Positions 1 through 9,121 of a DNA stretch of 64,000 bases are shown one piece after another. Location: assembly GCA_030827315.1 (NCBI GenBank), contig JAURER010000001.1, positions 62,001 to 126,000 of the forward strand. The letters run 5' to 3'. This DNA comes from Gemmatimonadota bacterium. GTDB lineage: Bacteria > Gemmatimonadota > Gemmatimonadetes > Longimicrobiales > Gaopeijiaceae. The notes under the pieces are model-generated. The model was not told the DNA's origin. It saw only the letters and a list, made by a program, of their open reading frames with translations, and made no database searches. The position numbers and the translations under genes are program-made. Numbering within the stretch: position 1 is the first letter of the stretch; the number at the start of each line of letters is the position of its first letter.

Positions 1-1128
1 ATCGAGGGCGGTGAGATCACCGACGACCAGCGCATCCGCGCGTCTCTCCAAACGATCCAGACGCTCACCCAAGCGGGCGCGCGCGTCGTGCTCCTTTCGC
101 ACCTCGGCCGTCCGAAGGGAAAGCCGAGCCCGGACTTCTCGCTCGCGCCCGTCGCGCGGAGGCTCGACGAGCTGCTGGATTGCCCGGTGCGGTTTGTGCC
201 TCACCCGGACGGACCTGAGGCCGCCGCGGCCGTGGGGGGGCTGTCTGACGGCTCCGTGGCGCTTCTCGAGAACACGCGATTCCTCCCCGGGGACACCGAC
301 AACGACCCGGGGCTGGCCGCGTCCTGGGCCGCCCTCGGGGACCTCTTCGTGAACGACGCGTTCGGGGCGGCGCACCGAGCCCACGCCTCCACGGCCGGGC
401 TCGCCGAAGCCATGGTTGCGCGTGGCGGCGAGGCCGTCGCCGGGCATCTCATGGCCCGCGAGCTCCGCTTCCTGGAAGAGGCGCTGCGCGACCCCGAGCG
501 CCCGTTCGTCGCCATCGTGGGGGGAGCCAAGATCTCTTCGAAGATCGGGGTCATCTCCGCGCTCCTCCCCCGGGTCGACCGGCTCCTGATCGGCGGCGCC
601 ATGGCCAATACCTTCTTTCGCGCGCTCGGGCTCGACACCGGGGCGTCGCTCGTGGAGGAGGACAGCATCGAGCTCGCACGGCGGCTGATCGAGCAGGGGG
701 GTGAGCGTCTCGTTCTTCCCGTGGACTGCATCGTGGCCGCGGAACTCGACGCGAACGCCGTCACGCGCGCGGTTGCGCGCGAGGACGTGGGCCCTGGCGA
801 TCGCATCCTTGACATCGGTCCCGTGACTCGGGAGCGCTTCTCCGACACGGTCCGGGGCGCCCGTTCCATCGTTTGGAACGGCCCGATGGGGGTGTTCGAG
901 GTGGCTCCCTTCGCCGAAGGTACGGTGCAGGTCGCACGCGCGGTGGCGTCGGCGTGCGACGACGGAGCCATCGGGGTGCTGGGGGGCGGCGACTCGGCCG
1001 CGGCCGCGGAGCGTGCAGGGGTCGTCGACCGACTCACGCACGTATCGACCGGGGGCGGTGCGTCGCTGGAACTTCTGGCCGGCGACGTGCTGCCCGGCGT
1101 GGAATCCCTGACCGACCGGAGCGCGTGA
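1..1128 (+). CDS. pgk: Phosphoglycerate kinase, 5' end cut by the window
   Basis: Glycolytic enzyme that makes ATP from 1,3-bisphosphoglycerate in the cytoplasm. The frame is open from base 1 and already reads GGEITDDQRIRASLQTI, then the family motif SHLGRPKG, so the ORF-track start at 88 is only an internal ATG. About 20 N-terminal residues lie upstream of the window (375 codons seen against a usual 390-395 residues). The C-terminal nucleotide-binding part is intact (VWNGPMGVFE, GGGDSAAA, HVSTGGGASLE). Its stop overlaps the tpiA start by one base (TGATG), so the two are co-translated. A gap gene is the usual upstream neighbour but cannot be seen here. Confidence 0.97.
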   Translation: MEGGEITDDQRIRASLQTIQTLTQAGARVVLLSHLGRPKGKPSPDFSLAPVARRLDELLDCPVRFVPHPDGPEAAAAVGGLSDGSVALLENTRFLPGDTDNDPGLAASWAALGDLFVNDAFGAAHRAHASTAGLAEAMVARGGEAVAGHLMARELRFLEEALRDPERPFVAIVGGAKISSKIGVISALLPRVDRLLIGGAMANTFFRALGLDTGASLVEEDSIELARRLIEQGGERLVLPVDCIVAAELDANAVTRAVAREDVGPGDRILDIGPVTRERFSDTVRGARSIVWNGPMGVFEVAPFAEGTVQVARAVASACDDGAIGVLGGGDSAAAAERAGVVDRLTHVSTGGGASLELLAGDVLPGVESLTDRSA

Positions 1129-1874
1129 TGGCCGTCATCGCGGGAAACTGGAAAATGCACATGGGTCCGGCGCGCGCGCGCGCGTTCTTCGACGCGCTGG
1201 ACCTGAGCGGCGTCGGTGACGGGCATGACCTCGTCGTCTTTCCGCCCGCCGTGGCCATCGAGGCTGCCGTGGGCGCCGCGAAGCGGGCCGGCGGCCGCGT
1301 CGGCGTGGGTGTCCAGAACCTGTACTGGATGGACGAGGGGGCCTTCACGGGTGAGACGTCGGCACCCATGGCGGTCGAAGCGGGAGCGGGATTCGCGCTC
1401 GTGGGGCACTCGGAGCGCCGGCACCTCTTCGGCGAGTCCGAGGGGGACACCGCGCTGAAGGTGGGCGCCGCGCGGCGACACGGGCTCGTCCCCGTGCTGT
1501 GTGTCGGTGAGACGCTGGACGAACGTAAGGCGGGGCGGGTCGACGAGGTGGTCCTGCGCCAGCTGAACGCGGCGCTTCCGGCCCTGACCTCCGCGGACCG
1601 CCGCTTCTTCGTCGCGTACGAGCCGGTCTGGGCCATCGGTACCGGTGAGACGGCCACGCCCGCCGACGCCTCCGAGGCCCACGCAACCATCCGGGCGCGC
1701 CTCGTCGACGCGCTGGGGCCAGCGGCGGCCGACGTGCCATTGCTCTACGGCGGCTCGGTGAAGCCCGGGAATGCCGCGGAACTGCTGTCGGCCGACGAGG
1801 TCGACGGAGTGCTCGTCGGAGGAGCGAGTCTCGATCCCGCGTCCTTCGCCGCCATCGCGCGGGCAGCGGGATGA
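1128..1874 (+). CDS. tpiA: Triose-phosphate isomerase
   Basis: Interconverts dihydroxyacetone phosphate and glyceraldehyde 3-phosphate. The 248-residue product has the usual family length. It shows the N-terminal GNWKMH with the catalytic Lys, GHSERR with the catalytic His, AYEPVWAIGTG with the catalytic Glu, and the phosphate-binding YGGSVKPGNA near the C-terminus. The start was placed at the ATG overlapping the pgk stop, because MAVIAGNWKM matches the family start exactly; the longer ORF-track entry begins inside pgk in another frame. It forms an operon with pgk and probably secG 71 bases downstream. Confidence 0.97.
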   Translation: MAVIAGNWKMHMGPARARAFFDALDLSGVGDGHDLVVFPPAVAIEAAVGAAKRAGGRVGVGVQNLYWMDEGAFTGETSAPMAVEAGAGFALVGHSERRHLFGESEGDTALKVGAARRHGLVPVLCVGETLDERKAGRVDEVVLRQLNAALPALTSADRRFFVAYEPVWAIGTGETATPADASEAHATIRARLVDALGPAAADVPLLYGGSVKPGNAAELLSADEVDGVLVGGASLDPASFAAIARAAG

Positions 1875-1945
1875 GGGCCGCCGGGCGCCCCGTTGACACC
1901 CCCTCGTGCCCCGTTGACGTTTAACGCCTTACTCAGACGGAAGAC

Positions 1946-2329
1946 GTGACCACGATGTACGGTTTTCTACTCGCCCTCCTCGTCCTGGACGGCATCTTTC
2001 TCTCGGTCGTGATCCTTCTGCAGTCCGGCAAGGGCGGCGGTCTCGCCGCGGTCGGCGGCAGCGGGGGCACGATGGCGGACGGCGTGCTCGGTGGACGGCA
2101 GGCCGCCACGGTGCTCACGCGTTCGACGTGGACTGCGGGCACCATCTTCATGGTCCTCGCGCTCGTGCTGTCCATCATGTCGTCGCGTGCCCGCGCCCCG
2201 GAGTCGGTGATCCAGGTGAATGCACCGGCCGCGCAGACCGCGCCCGAACCCGTCCTTCCCGGCCTCGGCGACCCGCCGGCCGGGGGTGACGCCAACGAGA
2301 GCGGAAATCCGGGCAACGACGGTAACTGA
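1946..2329 (+). CDS. secG: SecG preprotein translocase subunit
   Basis: Small membrane subunit of the SecYEG channel. The 127-residue product starts with a hydrophobic helix (YGFLLALLVLDGIFLSVVILL), then the SecG signature QSGKGGGLA and GGSGGTMADGVLGGRQAATVLTR, then a second helix (TIFMVLALVLSIMSS). The acidic and Pro-rich tail after residue 80 is poorly conserved in this family. The start is GTG, with an in-frame ATG three codons later as an alternative. It follows tpiA as in many bacteria and is closed by a strong hairpin at 2374-2399. Confidence 0.93.
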   Translation: MTTMYGFLLALLVLDGIFLSVVILLQSGKGGGLAAVGGSGGTMADGVLGGRQAATVLTRSTWTAGTIFMVLALVLSIMSSRARAPESVIQVNAPAAQTAPEPVLPGLGDPPAGGDANESGNPGNDGN

Positions 2330-2373
2330 CCCCGTGCGCCCGGACCGCGAAGAGGTGTCCCTGGCAGCCCGAG

Positions 2374-2404
2374 ACGGCGGACCTTCCGGGGTCCGCCGTT
2401 CCCG
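2374..2404 (+). terminator. Hairpin terminator after secG
   Basis: A perfect 10-bp stem, ACGGCGGACC with GGTCCGCCGT, closes a 6-base loop (TTCCGG). It is followed by a mixed T-rich stretch (TCCCGTTTT). It sits between the secG stop and the next operon start at 2419, where a terminator is expected. The T-run is not perfect, so termination strength is uncertain. Confidence 0.65.
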
Positions 2405-2418
2405 TTTTCCCTCCACCC

Positions 2419-3423
2419 ATGGCTGAGCACGACGCGCACGGTCTCGGTCGCGCGGAACTCCACCAGCTCTACCGAGCCCTGGTCCTGGCGAAGAGCGCCG
2501 ACGCGAGCCTCGATTCCCTGCACCGAACCGGGAGCCTCGAGACCTCCGTCGCCTCCCGCCCCGGGCGGAGCGAGGTCGCGGCCGCCGCCGCGTTCGCGCT
2601 TCGCCGGGCCGACGACGGGACCGGGGATCTCATGGTGCTCTCCGGGTCCTCCGCAGGGGCCGTCTTCCTCTTCGGCCTGGACCTCGTCGACTTCTTCCGG
2701 CAGCACCTCGGCCGCGCGACTGGCCCGACCCGTGGGCGCGACGCAGGTGGGAGCTGGCTGGACTTCTCCCGGGGCTTCGTCGGACCCCTGGCTTCGCACG
2801 GTACGATGATCGAGGTCATGGCCGGGGTGACCCTGGCCATGCGGCTCAGGGGCGAGGACCGCGTGGGCGTCGTCCTCTACGGCGCCGAGGCCTCGGCGGC
2901 CGGAGCATGGCACGAAGGTGTGAACTTCGCGGCTGCGCAGTCATGTCCGCTGGTGCTCGTGGTCGAGAACGACGAGTGGGGATCGAACCGCGGCGTTCCG
3001 AGGAGCTCCCGCCTGTCGACGTTCCAAGCCAAGGGTCCCGGATACGGGATCGGCTCGGAGTCCGTCGACGCAGCAGACGCGCTCGCGGTGTTCGACTCGA
3101 TTCGCCGCGCCACGGGCCTCGCGCGCGCCGGAGACGGCACGCGGCTCGTGGAGGTGCGGTATCCGGTCGACGGGAGCGCCGCGGACCCGACCTGGGTGCT
3201 CCGGACCCGGATGCTCGAGAGCGGGTGGGCGACGACCCAGGAGCTCGATGCCCTCGAGTCCGAGGTCGCCGGGGCGTGCACCGCCGCGTCCGAGCAGGCA
3301 CGCGCCGAGCCCGTGCCCGAAGGCCGCGATGCCGTGCCCGGCGTCTATACCGACGTGGAGCTTCCCGCCCCGTGGACCCGCGCCCTCCATCCCGGCGCCG
3401 CACTCGCCGAGGGAGCATTATGA
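2419..3423 (+). CDS. 2-oxoacid dehydrogenase E1 alpha subunit, altered ThDP motif
   Basis: Alpha subunit of the thiamine-diphosphate E1 component of a pyruvate or branched-chain 2-oxoacid dehydrogenase; it pairs with the E1 beta encoded next. The order of family blocks is recognisable across 334 residues: helix RALVLAKSADASLDSL, HGTMIEVMAGVTLAMRLRG, then WHEGVNFAAAQSCPLVLVVEND. The ThDP/Mg signature normally reads GDG followed about 27 residues later by N. Here it reads YGAEA at about 154-158, while N184 in VEND is kept. The conserved PHS/HD segment near residue 240 reads RYPVDGSAADP and lacks the His. The stop overlaps pdhB by ATGA. The gene may encode a functional variant or a structural partner with weak catalysis. 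Confidence 0.85.
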   Translation: MAEHDAHGLGRAELHQLYRALVLAKSADASLDSLHRTGSLETSVASRPGRSEVAAAAAFALRRADDGTGDLMVLSGSSAGAVFLFGLDLVDFFRQHLGRATGPTRGRDAGGSWLDFSRGFVGPLASHGTMIEVMAGVTLAMRLRGEDRVGVVLYGAEASAAGAWHEGVNFAAAQSCPLVLVVENDEWGSNRGVPRSSRLSTFQAKGPGYGIGSESVDAADALAVFDSIRRATGLARAGDGTRLVEVRYPVDGSAADPTWVLRTRMLESGWATTQELDALESEVAGACTAASEQARAEPVPEGRDAVPGVYTDVELPAPWTRALHPGAALAEGAL

Positions 3424-4448
3424 CCCGGCTCGCGATCCCGGAGCACCTGCTCAAGACGAGGCGGGGCGAGCCCGTCACCTTCCTCGAGGCGATCAGCGAA
3501 GCCCTGTTCGAAGAGATGGTGCGAGACGAGTCCGTCTTCCTGCTCGGTGAAGACATTGGCGTCTACGGCGGCGCCTTCAAGGTGACGCGCGACTTTCTCG
3601 GCTACTTCGGAGCCAACCGGGTCATCGACACCCCGATCGCCGAGGGCGGCTTCACCGGCGCTGCTGCGGGTGCGGCACACATGGGGCTCCGCCCGGTCGT
3701 CGAGATCCAGTTCATGGACTTCATCTCCCCGGCCTACGACGTCATCACGAACTACATCGCGACGTCGCTGTACCGGGGTGCCGGCCCCATGCCCCTGGTT
3801 ATCCGGGGCCCCGTGGGCGGAGGCAACCGGGGAGGGCCATTCCACTCGCAGAACGTCGAGATGGCGTTCTTCCATACGCCCGGTCTCAAGATCGTCTATC
3901 CCAGCAACCCCCGTGACGCGAAGGGTCTCCTCAAGGCGGCGATCCGGGACGACAATCCGGTCATCTTCGAGGAACACAAGGCGCTCTACCGGGCTCCGGC
4001 GCTCCGTGAGGTCCTTCCCGACGAAGACTACGTCGTTCCGCTCGGCGAGGCCCGTACCGTGCGCGAAGGCAGGGACCTGACCATCGTCACCTACGGCGCC
4101 ATGGTGCACCGTAGCGTCGAGGCTGCCGAGCGTCTGGATCGGGACGACGGCCTGTCGGTGGAGGTGATCGACCTGCGCACGCTCCTGCCTCTGGACGACG
4201 ACGCGATCGTCCGCAGCGTCCGGCGGACGGGGCGCCTCCTCGTGGTGCACGAGGACACCCGCACGGGCGGCATTGCGGGCGAGATCGCGATGCGGGTCAA
4301 CGAAAAGGCGTTCGAGTGGCTGGACGGTCCGATCCTGCGCGTGACCGCGATCGATGCGCCGGTGCCTTACTCAGGCTCGCTGGAGGATTACTTTCTACCG
4401 CAGACCGAAGACGTCGTGAAGGCGTCCCGGTATCTTGCGGCCTACTAA
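3420..4448 (+). CDS. 2-oxoacid dehydrogenase E1 beta subunit
   Basis: Beta subunit of the E1 decarboxylase, 342 residues, the family length. Visible motifs include LGEDIGVYGGAFKVT, IAEGGF with the Glu that activates the ThDP ring, GGPFHSQN with the active-site His, and the C-terminal transketolase block LLVVHEDTRTGG. The start is the ATG overlapping the E1 alpha stop (ATGA); the longer ORF-track entry begins inside E1 alpha. Unlike its partner, this subunit keeps its recognisable catalytic residues. Substrate choice between pyruvate and branched-chain 2-oxoacids cannot be decided from sequence alone. Confidence 0.94.
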   Translation: MTRLAIPEHLLKTRRGEPVTFLEAISEALFEEMVRDESVFLLGEDIGVYGGAFKVTRDFLGYFGANRVIDTPIAEGGFTGAAAGAAHMGLRPVVEIQFMDFISPAYDVITNYIATSLYRGAGPMPLVIRGPVGGGNRGGPFHSQNVEMAFFHTPGLKIVYPSNPRDAKGLLKAAIRDDNPVIFEEHKALYRAPALREVLPDEDYVVPLGEARTVREGRDLTIVTYGAMVHRSVEAAERLDRDDGLSVEVIDLRTLLPLDDDAIVRSVRRTGRLLVVHEDTRTGGIAGEIAMRVNEKAFEWLDGPILRVTAIDAPVPYSGSLEDYFLPQTEDVVKASRYLAAY

Positions 4449-4469
4449 ACCAACGCGGAGTGATCGAGC

Positions 4470-5831
4470 GTGGCTCGGATTGAAGTTCCCATGCCCCAGA
4501 TGGGTGAATCCATCGCCGAGGGCACCGTCTCGCAGTGGCTCAAGCAGGTCGGCGATGCGGTCGAGCGCGACGAGCCGATCCTGGAAATTTCCACGGACAA
4601 GGTCGACGCCGAGATTCCCGCCCCGTCGTCCGGGACCCTGGTCGAGATCGTCGTGCAGGAAGGGGAGACGGTCGAGGTCGGAACGGTCGTAGCGTACATC
4701 GACACCGAGGCCGGGGCCGCGGTGGCCGCTGCGCCTGCGGCGCCGTCCGCGCCCGTGCAGAGCGAGGCACCGCCCGCACCCGCCGCACCCGCCGCTCCGG
4801 CTGCACCGGCGGCACCGGTCGCCGGTGGCGACGAGAGCGCCGAAGATCGACTGCGCACGCGATCGACGCCGGTCGTCCGCAAGATCGCGGAAGAGCACGG
4901 TGTGGACATCGCCGCCGTCGCCGGGACCGGGCATGCGGGCCGCGTCACGAAGCAGGACATCCTCGGGTTCATCGAGACCGGTGGCGCCGCGGCTCAGGCC
5001 CCGGTGGCTGCCGCGGCTCCCGCGCCGCAGGCGTCCGCGCCGGCGCCCGCGGTGAGCCGGGGGGCGCCCACGGACCTCTGGGCGTCGTTCTACCGCGAGG
5101 TCCAGCATCCGGAGTACCCGGTACGAGCGGCGGACCGCGTCGAGCCGATGGACAAGATTCGTCGTCTCACGGCGGAGCACATGGTGCTCGCCAAGCGCGT
5201 GGCTCCCCACGTGCACTCGTTCATCGAGATCGACTTCTCCTCCATCGACCGGGTGCGCTCGGACATGAAGGCCAAGTGGGCTCAGCAGGGTGCGAAGGTC
5301 AGCTACACGGCCTTCGTCGCCTGGGCGATCTCGCGGGTGCTCACGGAGTTCCCCATGGTCAACGCCGCGGTCTCGGGGAACAACGTGATCTACCGGGGCA
5401 ACGTGAACCTCGGGATGGCGGTCGACCTCAACCCCGGCCTCATCGTACCTGTGGTGCGCGACGCGAACCACTTGAGCCTCGTGGGGATCGGCAACAAGAT
5501 CGTCGACCTCGCGACCCGGGCCCGCGACCGGAAGCTCAGCCCGGACGAGATCCAGGGAGCGACCTTCTCGGTCACCAACCCCGGCGTGCTGGGCACGATG
5601 GTCGGGCTTCCGGTGATCCCGAAGGGTACCTCCGCGATTCTCGGCACCGGTTCGATCGAGAAGCGGGTCGTCGTGGTCACCGACCCGGAGACCGGCGCCG
5701 ATTCGATGGCGATCCGGAAGCGCTCGCTGTTCTCGCTCGGGTACGACCACCGCATCGTGGACGGCGCGGATGCAGCGCGCTTCCTGTCCCGCCTCAAGGA
5801 GATGCTCGAGAGCTTCCCCGAGGACGCGTGA
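4470..5831 (+). CDS. Dihydrolipoamide acyltransferase (E2)
   Basis: E2 core of the 2-oxoacid dehydrogenase complex, 453 residues. Domains in order: one lipoyl domain at 1-80 with the lipoylated Lys44 in STDKVDAE; an Ala/Pro linker; a peripheral subunit-binding domain at about 130-168 (RTRSTPVVRKIAEEHG ... GRVTKQDIL); a second Ala/Pro linker; and the catalytic domain from about 225 with the DHRIVDG active-site motif (His427, Asp431). The start is GTG with a GGAG ribosome site. No E3 gene follows; lipB lies downstream, consistent with lipoylation of this protein. The lone lipoyl domain and EISTDKVDAE style suit a branched-chain or generic type. Confidence 0.94.
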   Translation: MARIEVPMPQMGESIAEGTVSQWLKQVGDAVERDEPILEISTDKVDAEIPAPSSGTLVEIVVQEGETVEVGTVVAYIDTEAGAAVAAAPAAPSAPVQSEAPPAPAAPAAPAAPAAPVAGGDESAEDRLRTRSTPVVRKIAEEHGVDIAAVAGTGHAGRVTKQDILGFIETGGAAAQAPVAAAAPAPQASAPAPAVSRGAPTDLWASFYREVQHPEYPVRAADRVEPMDKIRRLTAEHMVLAKRVAPHVHSFIEIDFSSIDRVRSDMKAKWAQQGAKVSYTAFVAWAISRVLTEFPMVNAAVSGNNVIYRGNVNLGMAVDLNPGLIVPVVRDANHLSLVGIGNKIVDLATRARDRKLSPDEIQGATFSVTNPGVLGTMVGLPVIPKGTSAILGTGSIEKRVVVVTDPETGADSMAIRKRSLFSLGYDHRIVDGADAARFLSRLKEMLESFPEDA

Positions 5832-5854
5832 CCGTCTGCGCGCCGCCCGCCAGC

Positions 5855-5889
5855 GACGCCCCCGGAGCCGTCCGGCTTGCGGGGGCGTC
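5855..5889 (+). terminator. Hairpin after the E2 gene, no T-run
   Basis: A perfect 9-bp stem GACGCCCCC with GGGGGCGTC encloses a second pairing, AGCC with GGCT. It lies 24 bases past the E2 stop and before lipB. There is no T-run, so it may be an RNA-stability hairpin or a partial terminator rather than a full stop signal. Confidence 0.4.
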
Positions 5890-5982
5890 TCCGCATGCGC
5901 GCGCGACGCACCCGAGACGGCGGCGGAGGGTGTCCCGGCGGTGGCGACCGGGCTGGTGCGGGTGGCCTCGCCGAGCGTGACG

Positions 5983-6660
5983 ATGCGGCGCCCCCTCTCC
6001 GTTCTCGACCTCGGCACCGTTCCGTACGGCGAGGCGCTCGAAGCCCAGCGCGACCTGGTCGGCCGTCGCCGCGCCGGGGAGGTGTCCGACACACTCATGC
6101 TGCTCGAGCATCCGCATGTGATCACCCTCGGATCCAGCGCGGACGCGGCGCACATCCTCGTGGACGAGGTGGAGCGCGCCCGTCGCGGGATCGAGCTCTT
6201 CGACGTGGGGCGGGGAGGGGACGTGACCTACCATGGGCCCGGTCAACTCGTCGCGTATCCGATCCTCGACCTCAAGCCGGATCGGAAGGATCTCCACCGG
6301 TACCTCCGGGATCTCGAGGACGTCCTCGCCGGGGTCGCGCGCGACTTCGGAGTGGCGGCGACCCGCAGCGAGTCGGGCACCGGCGTCTGGACGGAGCTCG
6401 GGAAGCTCGCCGCCATCGGGGTGCGCGTTTCGTCGGGGTGGATCACCTCGCACGGCGTCGCGCTGAACGTGACGTCGGACCTGAGCTACTTCCAAACCAT
6501 CGTACCGTGCGGGATCCGGGACCGCACAGTGACGTCGCTCGCACGTGAACTCGGTTCGGCCCCCGAGGCCGCGCTGGTTCGGACCGCCTTCGTCCGAAAC
6601 TTCGCTCGTGTGTTCGGACACGATATTCCTGTTGGATGGACAACAGTAAAAACCGGCTGA
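5983..6660 (+). CDS. lipB: Octanoyl-[acyl-carrier-protein]:protein N-octanoyltransferase
   Basis: Transfers octanoate from acyl carrier protein to the lipoyl domains of 2-oxoacid dehydrogenases, the first step of de novo lipoylation. From the chosen ATG the product is 225 residues (MRRPLSVLDLGTVPYGEALEAQ). It contains RGGDVTYHGPGQLVAYP, the catalytic Lys in GKLAAIGVRV, HGVALNV, and the catalytic Cys in IVPCGIRDRTVTSL. A GTG six bases upstream is also possible. It follows the E2 gene that needs this modification. No lipA is present in the window. Confidence 0.95.
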   Translation: MRRPLSVLDLGTVPYGEALEAQRDLVGRRRAGEVSDTLMLLEHPHVITLGSSADAAHILVDEVERARRGIELFDVGRGGDVTYHGPGQLVAYPILDLKPDRKDLHRYLRDLEDVLAGVARDFGVAATRSESGTGVWTELGKLAAIGVRVSSGWITSHGVALNVTSDLSYFQTIVPCGIRDRTVTSLARELGSAPEAALVRTAFVRNFARVFGHDIPVGWTTVKTG

Positions 6661-6784
6661 CACCGGGGGGACCCGGGGGGGCGCGTCGGGATTTCCTCAA
6701 GTTCTCGATGGTACGATCCCCGAAATCCGGAACGGGGCCGCCGGTGGATTCATATGTTTGTGCGTTCCCCGAACACGTTACGAA

Positions 6785-6859
6785 GAAACGGATGACGGCT
6801 ATCGCAAAGCGTTGAAAAACAACGATTTGCGCCGTGTGTTCACCATCGACATCCGTTTC
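6785..6859 (+). ncRNA. Compound stem-loop, candidate structured RNA
   Basis: Nested complementary arms can be read directly: GAAACGGATG (6785-6794) with CATCCGTTTC (6850-6859), ACGGC with GCCGT, GCAAA with TTTGC, and CGTTG with CAACG around an AAAAA loop. The inner helices are separated by a one-base mismatch, a 4-base bulge and a 14-base internal loop. Twenty-five paired positions in 75 bases is more than expected by chance. The segment is less GC-rich than its surroundings. It could be an RNA element or a DNA hairpin; the strand shown is arbitrary. Confidence 0.4.
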
Positions 6860-7249
6860 CGCCGCGTGGGGTTGCCTTTCGCGGCCGCGGACTGCATCTA
6901 TCGATCACGGTTCGGATGCGGCTCTTCGAGTTCGATGGCGTTGGTCATCCCTCACGAGGAATCCGAAACGTGAGTTGCCGGGCGCGACGGCGCAGCGGTG
7001 ACACGGTGATCCGGAGCTTGGGATATCCGGTGAGCCCGACGGGGGAGGTCGCTGGCCCCCGACGAACAGCCCCACGGAACGAGCTCGGGGCACCTCCGGT
7101 CGCGGACCGCGCGACGGCAACGGAGGCAAGGGAGACAGGTCCAGCCGCCTTCACGAAGGCGGGCCCAGGCAACGGACTCGATCCCGCCAGCGCAGCAGGG
7201 TGACTGGACGAAGGACGTGACCTTCGCCTCAGACCCTCGAGACAGAGGC

Positions 7250-7281
7250 GGCCCGGGTTGCAGCTCGCTGCGACTCGGGCC
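7250..7281. terminator. 14-bp hairpin downstream of rnhA
   Basis: GGCCCGGGTTGCAG pairs with CTGCGACTCGGGCC (two G-U wobbles) across a CTCG loop. It lies 27 bases past the rnhA stop, so it can act as the rnhA terminator. Read on the plus strand it is followed by GTTTCG and could also end a transcript from the intergenic region. Neither side has a long T-run. Confidence 0.5.
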
Positions 7282-7307
7282 GTTTCGCGTGCTGGCACGG
7301 GCCCGAC

Positions 7308-7880
7308 TCAGCCGGGAAAGCGCTCCTCGGGCGGGGCGAATTCCGTGTAGTCGACCAGGTGCCCCTTTCGGCGCCGGCCTTCGAGCCACGCCTCGAAACC
7401 CGAGGGCACGAACCCGTCCGAGTCGGTCTGGTCGGCCGCGGCCCGCGTCGCGAGAAAGTCCGCGTACTCGTTCTCGGGGTGTCCCTCGTGGCCACGTACC
7501 CACTTCGCCACGAAGTCGTGACGACCCAGGAGCTCGTCGAGCCGCTGCCAGAGCTCGACGTTCGCGATGGTCCCGGTCTTCCGTTTCCAGCCGGCCCGCC
7601 TCCAGCCGTGCCGCCACTCGTTGATCCCCTTCACCAGGTACTGACTGTCGGAGGTGAAGACGACGCGGCACGGGCGGCGCAGGCGCCTCAGAACTTCGAT
7701 CGCGCTGCGCAGCGCCATGATGTTGTTCGTGGTGTCGGCCTCGGAAATCCAGTAGTCCCGGCGTTCCCACGCGCCGTCACGCCAGATCTCGAGGATGCCC
7801 GCGGCGCCGCCCGGACTCGCGCGCCCCTTGTTCTGGTTGCCCAGGCACGACTCGTCGGCATGGATGTAGAGGATGTCCAT
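7308..7880 (-). CDS. rnhA: Ribonuclease HI family protein, catalytic Glu replaced
   Basis: RNase HI cleaves the RNA strand of RNA-DNA hybrids. The 190-residue product aligns by eye with the E. coli enzyme: IHADESCLGN (first Asp), TTNNIMAL, TSDSQYLVKGINEW (third acidic residue), VELWQRLDELLGRH, and VRGHEGHPENEYAD (His and last Asp). The second catalytic position, Glu in the usual TTNNRMEL, is Ala here (codon GCG). There is a 35-residue C-terminal extension. The start ATG gives MDILYIHADESCLGN. The gene is divergent from carA. Whether it still cuts is open, because the Glu is essential in E. coli. Confidence 0.88.
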   Translation of the reverse strand: MDILYIHADESCLGNQNKGRASPGGAAGILEIWRDGAWERRDYWISEADTTNNIMALRSAIEVLRRLRRPCRVVFTSDSQYLVKGINEWRHGWRRAGWKRKTGTIANVELWQRLDELLGRHDFVAKWVRGHEGHPENEYADFLATRAAADQTDSDGFVPSGFEAWLEGRRRKGHLVDYTEFAPPEERFPG

Positions 7881-7922
7881 GGAAGAGCAACCTAACCCTG
7901 CGGCGGCACGCCGGAAGACGGC

Positions 7923-7950
7923 TTGACCCGGTCTCCGACACCGGTAGCTT
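7923..7950 (+). promoter_or_regulatory. Sigma-70-type promoter for carA
   Basis: TTGACC, a 16-base spacer and TAGCTT resemble -35 and -10 elements. Transcription would begin near 7957, about 50 bases before the carA start at 8009. The sites lie between two divergent genes where a promoter is needed. Matched by eye only. Confidence 0.5.
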
Positions 7951-8008
7951 TGCCCGATCGAGTGCGACGCTGCCGCGTCCCACCTCCGGATCTCACCGAG
8001 GAGCCGCT

Positions 8009-9121
<1,113 letters not shown>

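Larger units (their letters stand above)
6661..7307. other. Long intergenic region with strong hairpins, no convincing gene
   Basis: This 647-base stretch separates lipB from the end of rnhA. ORF-track entries here are short, low-complexity and resemble no family I know. It holds a compound stem-loop at 6785-6859, a short hairpin CTCACG/CGTGAG near 6951-6974, a 7-bp hairpin CCGCCTT-CACG-AAGGCGG near 7145-7162, and a 14-bp hairpin at 7250-7281. I looked for RNase P, tmRNA, SRP RNA and common riboswitch signatures and did not find them. A structured RNA of unknown type is possible. Confidence 0.5.

Noticed and set aside
201-1682. 493-residue minus-strand ORF opposite pgk and tpiA
   Set aside because: It is a shadow of two strongly conserved plus-strand enzymes; its composition is Arg/Ser/Pro-rich with no family motif. 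Several other long opposite-strand ORFs (for example 23450-27022 and 42933-45974) were rejected for the same reason.
6925-7281. RNase P RNA, tmRNA or SRP RNA in the gap after lipB
   Set aside because: None of the diagnostic cores of these RNAs could be found on either strand.
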